A DNA stretch of 28,764 nucleotides from CAYXXZ01 sp964469165 (lineage in GTDB: Bacteria; Pseudomonadota; Gammaproteobacteria; Pseudomonadales; Porticoccaceae): NCBI GenBank assembly GCA_964469165.1, contig CAYXXZ010000035.1, forward strand, positions 1 through 28,764. The letters are read 5' to 3'. Made by a program: the position numbers and the translations under genes. Positions 23,884 through 28,764 of the stretch are shown piece by piece. The notes below the pieces were generated by a model. That model saw nothing but the letters and a program-made list of their open reading frames with translations, did not search any database and was not told where the DNA came from. Within the stretch, counting starts at the first letter, position 1. Each line of letters opens with the position of its first letter.

Positions 23884-25380
23884 TCATGCCTCCTGCTTCA
23901 AATAAATACTGTTATTCGGGCGACATTTGGCCCAGGCATCGAGTTGCCGTGCGGTTTCCCGGGGACAAAACTGATCAAAGGCCTGCTGTACATAGCTGGC
24001 AAAGCGGCGGCGCAGCTGTTGACACTGACGGGCGGACTGGTCACTGCCATCGCAGGCATCGACTAATGTCTGGAAATCACGCTCGCAGAGCTGCCAGAAT
24101 AATTGGGTGGACTGGGCAGCGAGTTTGCTGCCGTCGGCTGTCTGTTCTTTGAAAAAAGCGATCACACGCCCGTAGAGATTTCTGGCCAGGCCATCCAGAG
24201 CATCCATTTCGCTTTTCAGCTGGGTGAACCAGGCTTGCCCAAGAACCTCAGCATGCAGCCAGATAATCGATTCGACGAAATCATCGTTGCCGGAGGCGTA
24301 TTGCTCACCGGCATTGCTGCTCACACGCAGACCGCCTGACCAGATGCCAAAAACATCCGCCACATCTCTGGCGCGCTCCAACCCGGCACGTATTTGCCAG
24401 CTCTGAAAGCCCTGCCCCCCTGTTTGATCAATAAAGCTCAGTAGAGCTGTGAGTTCACGCCACGGACGCTTTTCTGGATCAGCCCACAGCGCCTTGGGAT
24501 CTTTGCCCGAGTAATTGATGGCCATGCTCGGATCATGCATACCGTCCTTGTAGCCTGGATGAGCTATTCCTTCGGAGTAGTGCAATCCGTCTTCCGCCAA
24601 AAGACAAAAGCGACACAACGGTATCAAGCGACCTTGCATTGACTGACGTAACTCACGAGCAACCGGACAGTCTTCCCCTGACGGCATCACCTCCCATGGG
24701 GCTACCCCGAGGCCAGATGGATAAACACCCATCTGCCGGATCTGTGTGTGACTGAACAGATTCAGCCAAATGCTATGCTGCAATGACTCGCCCATTAGAA
24801 AGCTATGTAGAAAGCCCATATGGCCCACCGACGTTCCCGGCCTGCCGGTAGAGGCTTTACCCTTATCATTACGCTTACCGGCATAGCCTTGGCTCAAAAC
24901 CACGCTGTTGTCAGTTTTCTTACCGGATAGAGCAAAACCCATAAGCGATAACAGCAAGAGCGCCCGATCAGCATCGCTAAGGCGACGCTCAATCTGAATC
25001 TGGCTCAGCACAGTGGTGTTGCCTGTGGAAACCTCTGGCAAAACAGCACCAAAAGACTGCGCTCTTGCATCGCGGATGGCCGGCATTTGCAAAAATGGCT
25101 GCTCACCATACAGATAAAATCGTCCACGCCATTTTTCCAGATAACCTAAGCAACGACTGGCCAGGCCGTCACTTCCAAGCACCTGCCAGTCAGTCTCACT
25201 ATCCGGCGTAGCCGCAGCCTGGGCAATTGCCAGCAACAATTTCAGTAGAGCAATTTTCTGAATCGGGTTACCACCAAGGCTCCGGTACTGCGGATTACTG
25301 AAGATGCCACGCAAGCTTACCAGCCCATGATCTGCCACCGGAATCCAGGGCTCATCCACCAGATTGAAGCAATTTTCCAT
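23884..25380 (-). CDS. cse1: Cascade large subunit Cse1 (CasA/Cas8e)
   Basis: Cse1 reads the PAM and recruits Cas3. The 498-residue protein starts ENCFNLVDEPWIPVAD, the hallmark N-terminus of the family. PEVSTGNTTVLSQIQIERRLSDADRALLLLSLMGFALSG follows, with the aromatic and glycine loops of the PAM-sensing N-terminal domain. A CRFC pair and HYSEGIAHPGYKDGMHDPSMAINYSGKDPKALWADPEKRPWRELTALL mark the middle, and a C-terminal four-helix bundle ends the protein. ATG 25380 follows AGGA by 8 bp; an ATG at 25389 is possible, while longer frames overlap cas3 and are unlike the family. It begins 10 bp after the cas3 stop. Because spacers suggest a PAM ending in a pyrimidine, its PAM-contact residues are worth comparing with E. 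coli. Confidence 0.95.
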   Translation of the reverse strand: MENCFNLVDEPWIPVADHGLVSLRGIFSNPQYRSLGGNPIQKIALLKLLLAIAQAAATPDSETDWQVLGSDGLASRCLGYLEKWRGRFYLYGEQPFLQMPAIRDARAQSFGAVLPEVSTGNTTVLSQIQIERRLSDADRALLLLSLMGFALSGKKTDNSVVLSQGYAGKRNDKGKASTGRPGTSVGHMGFLHSFLMGESLQHSIWLNLFSHTQIRQMGVYPSGLGVAPWEVMPSGEDCPVARELRQSMQGRLIPLCRFCLLAEDGLHYSEGIAHPGYKDGMHDPSMAINYSGKDPKALWADPEKRPWRELTALLSFIDQTGGQGFQSWQIRAGLERARDVADVFGIWSGGLRVSSNAGEQYASGNDDFVESIIWLHAEVLGQAWFTQLKSEMDALDGLARNLYGRVIAFFKEQTADGSKLAAQSTQLFWQLCERDFQTLVDACDGSDQSARQCQQLRRRFASYVQQAFDQFCPRETARQLDAWAKCRPNNSIYLKQEA

Positions 25381-25390
25381 ATTTATCATC

Positions 25391-27970
25391 CTAATCCTTG
25401 ATGACCTGATAACCCAGGTCACTCCTGTATTCAAAGGCAGACCCGTTATAAAGCGGCACCTGCGCCACCCCTTGCAGGTGGCCTGTCTCATCCACCAGCG
25501 CCACACGAAACACGGCCTCATCCTGCGCAGGATTGCCAAGATAGAAACAATGTTGCAGGCCAAATTTCTCCAGTACATTTAAAGGCAGGGCCGCAGGTGC
25601 ATCCTGAGGCCGTACCGCCACGATCTGACGCATGAGTGTTGCGCTGAGAGAACGCCACTCTGCTTTGGTCAACTGGTATCGCTTTAGCGGTAGCCGCAAC
25701 TGACACCCGCCAAGCAGGGTGAGAGTCGACGCTGTACCGTCTCGATCACGCTCAATCCTCTTAAGCAGCAGCACCTCCAGACTGTCCGTTTCACTGTAAC
25801 GTGTTTGTGCTTTACTTTCCGGCAAAGTATTACCGGACTCAGCAAGGGTTATACGAGCCAACTGCCGGAGTGCATCGCGCCCCTTGCGCCGCGTCGTGCC
25901 TTTCTCCAGCTCATGCAGCCAGCGGCTCATAGGCTCAGTTTCGTCACGGGAGATATAGGTAGCCTCGATCAGCGGTCGGATATCATCCGGCAGCTGCAGA
26001 CTGACAAGTCCTTGCCAGACTTCCAAGCTGCGACACAAGACATAAGAACTGTAAACATGGGCGCTACTACCGAAGGCTGAAAGTGGCTGCTGAATGGCGC
26101 TGTCCAGTTCAGGCGCCAGTAGCCAGCATTCCCTGCGGGCACCGGAAGCCCTTGGTGTATCGGCATGCCGCCAAAGTCGGCCCATGCGTTGCAGCAACAT
26201 ATCGGTAGGGGCAAAACGACTGACCATGAAATCGGCGTCGATATCCAGCGACTGCTCAAGTACCTGAGTTCCCACTAGAATACGTCCCTGGCGTTCACGC
26301 TCTTTCCAACCCGGCTTGCCGAATTGGCTGACCCAGTAATCTTCGATGGTTTGACGGTCTTCAGCAGTAAATCTTGAATGCAACAGTCCACAGGCTACAT
26401 CCAATTCGTGCGCCCGAGCGGCCAGATCCAAATAGCGCTGCTGCGCTTCAGCCACTGTATTCTCAATCCACAGTATCTGCTGGCCCTGCTCGGCGCGCAC
26501 CAATGCACTCTCTATGGCTGCTCGATCGTCCCCAAGCAATCGCACTTCAACGGTTTCACTGCCGCCCGCCGGCAGTGCCACTTCGGTGACTGGCAAGCCG
26601 CTCGGACACGCAGTTATCAGCGGATAACCCGTATTTTTCAGCTCACAGTCGAGCAGCTGGCTGCGCCGTTCCTGATTTAGAGTGGCACTAAGAATTATGA
26701 CCGTGCAGTGCAATGCTCGGAGCAACTCGACGAGCGCATCCAGCAAAGTACCAGTGTAGGCGTCATAGGTATGCACTTCATCCAGAATGACAACCTTACC
26801 GGCCAGACCGAAGGCCCGAACAAAGCCGTGTTTGACATTCATGGCCGCCATCAGTGCCTGATCGATGGTGCCGACGGCAAAGGGGGCAAGCAGGCCGCGC
26901 TTGGCTCGGTTGAACCAAGCACCTCCCGGCCTACCTTCTTCACCCATATCGGTAATTTGCCAAGCGTTGGCATGTAGAAGAAGGGAGCGGTGCGAGCAAC
27001 CCTCGGTCAGAATCTGATCAAGATAGCTATTGAATCGCTCAAAGATTTTGTTTGACGTGAGCTGTGTCGGTAACGCGAAATAAACACCGTTGGCCTGTCC
27101 GGTCGAGAGCATACGGTAGGCGGCGAAGAGTGCCGCCTCGGTTTTACCCAAACCCATCGGCGCTTCCAACACGTAGACTCCGGGCCTTTTCACTTGGTCA
27201 ATGAATGAAGCCTGTGCGGCCCGAGGTTCAAAACCAAATACGTCACAAAACTCAAGGTTACTCTTATAGGCGGCCGGAACGAACCCTGCGGCATCGAGCG
27301 CTTTGTCGATGTTCTCCTGCCACGGCTGATCCGGGTCTTCGAAAAATTCTCCAGAACCAATCCAATCAGCGACAGATGTCAGTCCAGCCAACACCCTTGC
27401 ATGTGCCATTCCTGCAACCTGAGGCCAGTCAGCTTTCAGCGCTTGCTTGAGAGCATCAACCAGCTTGGCCCGCTCGGCCTGCCATGCCGCGCCGCCAAAC
27501 TGTTCGTCGTCCGCCCGCAATCCGGCGACGGGCGGTGAGTATCCATGATGCTGCCCGAGAATTTCAGGCACATAGTCGGGAACCCCCAGCGCCTTGGCTG
27601 CTAGTTGACTCACACCGGCATGGCCGCCCCATTGGCTTTCTAATTGAGGATTAATACCGGGAAAATCGGGGAGTGACCATTGTGCGGGGGAGCAAGCTCG
27701 CCGTATTTTCTCCACAAATGTTGGACTCACCTTCCCTATGTCGTGGCCTGCGGGAACCAGATGGCTCCCGCAGGGGTATAGCGATTGGCTTCCACAGAAG
27801 AGCTGTCGCTTAACTAGCTCTCGCGCTACTTCGCCCACAATAAGACAATGCGTGAAGACGTCTCTGCCAGGCAAGACTTCCCCGGATTTGCCATAGAAGG
27901 TCTTGGCCGGGCACCTATGATAGGGTAATTGAGGCAGAGTAACGTCCGTGTTCTTCTTGGGTTTTATCAT
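25391..27970 (-). CDS. cas3: CRISPR-associated helicase/nuclease Cas3, type I-E
   Basis: This 859-residue effector degrades target DNA after Cascade recruitment. The N-terminal HD nuclease domain shows FTHCLIVGEVA (His41), AGHDIGK (His76, Asp77, Lys80), GGHAGVSQ, QHHGY and VADWIGS (about 201-206), so all expected metal ligands are visible. The superfamily 2 helicase follows: Walker A APMGLGKT (270-277), FALPTQLTSNKI, DEVH (397-400), LSAT (427-430), TQVLEQSLDIDADF and QRMGRLWRH (motif VI). The length is close to E. coli Cas3 (888). ATG 27970 is the only reasonable start, with AGGT close upstream. It is the first gene of the operon, so its promoter must lie in 27971-28100. Confidence 0.97.
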   Translation of the reverse strand: MIKPKKNTDVTLPQLPYHRCPAKTFYGKSGEVLPGRDVFTHCLIVGEVARELVKRQLFCGSQSLYPCGSHLVPAGHDIGKVSPTFVEKIRRACSPAQWSLPDFPGINPQLESQWGGHAGVSQLAAKALGVPDYVPEILGQHHGYSPPVAGLRADDEQFGGAAWQAERAKLVDALKQALKADWPQVAGMAHARVLAGLTSVADWIGSGEFFEDPDQPWQENIDKALDAAGFVPAAYKSNLEFCDVFGFEPRAAQASFIDQVKRPGVYVLEAPMGLGKTEAALFAAYRMLSTGQANGVYFALPTQLTSNKIFERFNSYLDQILTEGCSHRSLLLHANAWQITDMGEEGRPGGAWFNRAKRGLLAPFAVGTIDQALMAAMNVKHGFVRAFGLAGKVVILDEVHTYDAYTGTLLDALVELLRALHCTVIILSATLNQERRSQLLDCELKNTGYPLITACPSGLPVTEVALPAGGSETVEVRLLGDDRAAIESALVRAEQGQQILWIENTVAEAQQRYLDLAARAHELDVACGLLHSRFTAEDRQTIEDYWVSQFGKPGWKERERQGRILVGTQVLEQSLDIDADFMVSRFAPTDMLLQRMGRLWRHADTPRASGARRECWLLAPELDSAIQQPLSAFGSSAHVYSSYVLCRSLEVWQGLVSLQLPDDIRPLIEATYISRDETEPMSRWLHELEKGTTRRKGRDALRQLARITLAESGNTLPESKAQTRYSETDSLEVLLLKRIERDRDGTASTLTLLGGCQLRLPLKRYQLTKAEWRSLSATLMRQIVAVRPQDAPAALPLNVLEKFGLQHCFYLGNPAQDEAVFRVALVDETGHLQGVAQVPLYNGSAFEYRSDLGYQVIKD

Positions 27971-28357
27971 GCCGACCTGTATATAAAAGTCACCTTCACT
28001 AAAATTAGCCGCTGATGAAGGTGATGTTCTTGCCTACCTACGCAAGGCAGCCTTCAGACTATGCCCAACTATAAACTTCACTCACGCCATTTCGCCAGAC
28101 CAAAAGGTGCAGTTACGGGGTAAATCCCGACGAGCGGCCACATTTGGGTATTGAGCGGTATTTTTCCTGTTTTTCTACAGCAACGATAATGGTGGAAATT
28201 CAGAGCGGTGCCATTCTTTATCTGTTTTTAGATTCCGAATCCGCTTGTCCCGGTCGCCCAGGTAAGAGGCGCTGGGAGGGTATGGGAAATCAGGGGATTT
28301 TATAGGCCGGGTAGTCGGGGTTGTTCATGCATATGCGGTGTGTGCACGCTGGATATT

Positions 28358-28380
28358 CGCGGCCAAGGCCGCTCCTACAG
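28358..28380 (+). repeat. Second REP family unit, copy A
   Basis: CGCGGCCAAGGCCGCTCC is a palindrome (GCGGCC-AA-GGCCGC) followed by TACAG. This form, a GGCCAAGGCC centre with a CTCCTAC tail, is very common in Pseudomonas-like genomes. It shares the CTCCTAC tail with the other family in this window but has a different stem. Confidence 0.75.
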
Positions 28381-28418
28381 GAAGGTGGTTTTTTCGGAAA
28401 AGACCCCAGCTACACCCT

Positions 28419-28479
28419 GTAGGAGCCTGCCTGCAGGCGACCAATCTCGGTGGGGGGTCGCCTGCAGGCAGACTCCTAC
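28419..28479. repeat. REP-like inverted pair 6
   Basis: The left unit GTAGGAGCCTGCCTGCAGGC starts at 28419. The right inverted unit at 28457-28479 has one change (GCAGACTCC instead of GCAGGCTCC). The loop contains AATCTCGGTGG, as in the pair at 7169-7228, which points to copying of the whole two-unit module. Confidence 0.88.
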
Positions 28480-28507
28480 AGGACGGGCGAGAGAGTGCGT
28501 TGTTTAC

Positions 28508-28531
28508 TCGCGGCCAAGGTCGCTGCTACGG
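28508..28531 (+). repeat. Second REP family unit, copy B (overlaps folD stop)
   Basis: TCGCGGCCAAGGTCGCTGC is a diverged copy of the unit at 28358, with two substitutions that weaken the stem. It overlaps the TAG stop codon of folD (28526-28528), so the last bases of this gene and its mRNA 3' hairpin are shared with the repeat. Confidence 0.65.
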
Positions 28532-28764
28532 TTTGTCGAGGCCGGACAGTTTTTTTGCCGCCTCGACGGTATTGTGCATCAGGCAGGCGATGGTCATCGG
28601 GCCGACGCCACCGGGCACGGGGGTGATAGCGCCGGCCACTTCGAAGGCGGCATCGTAGTCCACGTCTCCCACCAGGCGGCTCTTGCCATCTTCTTCGATG
28701 CGGTTGATACCCACGTCGATCACGGTGGCGCCGGGTTTGATCCAGTCGCCCTTGATGAATCTGG
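28526..28764 (-). CDS. folD: Methylenetetrahydrofolate dehydrogenase/cyclohydrolase FolD, 3' part
   Basis: The visible 79 residues are the C-terminal end of a bifunctional one-carbon enzyme. FolD oxidises 5,10-methylene-THF with NADP and hydrolyses the product to 10-formyl-THF. The frame enters from the right edge as RFIKGDWIKPGATVIDVGIN, continues RIEEDGKSRLVGDVDYDAAFEVAGAI, then TPVPGGVGPMTIACLMHNTVEAAKK. VIDVGIN and the PVPGGVGPMT motif, which forms part of the NADP-binding C-terminal region, are diagnostic. The gene is cut by the window edge at its 5' side; nothing suggests a true truncation. It marks the right housekeeping border of the CRISPR island. Confidence 0.95.
   Translation of the reverse strand, partial: RFIKGDWIKPGATVIDVGINRIEEDGKSRLVGDVDYDAAFEVAGAITPVPGGVGPMTIACLMHNTVEAAKKLSGLDKP

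Larger units (their letters stand above)
27971..28525. other. Intergenic region upstream of the cas operon
   Basis: This 555-bp gap lies between the cas3 start and the folD stop. The first 60 bases on the minus strand are AT-rich and contain TATATA 8-13 bases before the cas3 ribosome site, a possible -10 box, but no good -35 box is seen. The right half carries a REP pair and two copies of a second palindromic repeat. An apparent open frame at 28338-28658 is only a reading through these repeats and antisense folD. No real gene is supported. Confidence 0.5.

Noticed and set aside
28338..28658. 106-codon plus-strand frame between cas3 and folD
   Set aside because: It reads through two REP families and then antisense of folD, so it is explained by the repeats.

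Overview
The window comes from a GC-rich gammaproteobacterium. Gene content and order suggest the Pseudomonadales/Cellvibrionales side of the class. A fimX-like gene, its upstream neighbour, serB and a YtjB/AhpA-type membrane protein gene sit together in the order I recall for Pseudomonas aeruginosa PA4958-PA4961. Intergenic gaps carry Pseudomonas-style REP palindromes (GTAGGAGCCTGCCTGCAGG core). No species call is justified from the sequence alone.

Layout. 1-617: gene-poor DNA with one REP pair and a promoter/operator. 618-1287: overlapping toxin-antitoxin pair (RelE/HigB-like toxin, XRE antitoxin). 1494-5809 (minus): two-gene RND efflux operon, lipoprotein membrane-fusion protein then HAE1 permease, translationally coupled and with no outer-membrane factor gene. 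5810-6334: divergent intergenic with a REP pair and a striking 52-bp dyad. 6335-7144: siderophore-interacting (ferric-siderophore reductase type) flavoprotein. 7620-11472: a protein with a PilZ-like C-terminal stretch, then a FimX-like REC-PAS-GGDEF-EAL protein whose signature motifs are degenerate. 11473-11725: convergent gap with nested inverted repeats. 11726-12943 (minus): serB. 13038-16283: YtjB/AhpA-type membrane protein and the Rep helicase gene.

16284-28525 is a complete type I-E CRISPR-Cas island between the housekeeping genes rep and folD. The operon reads leftward: cas3, cse1, cse2, cas6e, cas7e, cas5e, cas1, cas2. It runs straight into a 49-repeat, 48-spacer array with an exact 61-bp period. 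All genes look intact: the HD and helicase motifs of Cas3, the Cas1 metal ligands and the Cas6e histidine are visible. Cas6e lies between cse2 and cas7e, unlike the E. coli order. The array holds one exactly duplicated spacer. In all 48 spacers the nucleotide next to the repeat is a pyrimidine on the crRNA strand (32 T, 16 C), which looks like the imprint of a PAM ending in Y. The leader-distal repeat has one substitution, in the hairpin loop only.

folD enters from the right edge as a 3' fragment. I found no wholly new system. The points most worth checking are the PAM imprint and the very short leader of the CRISPR locus, the dyads at 6156-6207 and 16689-16718, and the possible c-di-GMP pairing of the 7620-9260 product with the FimX-like protein.
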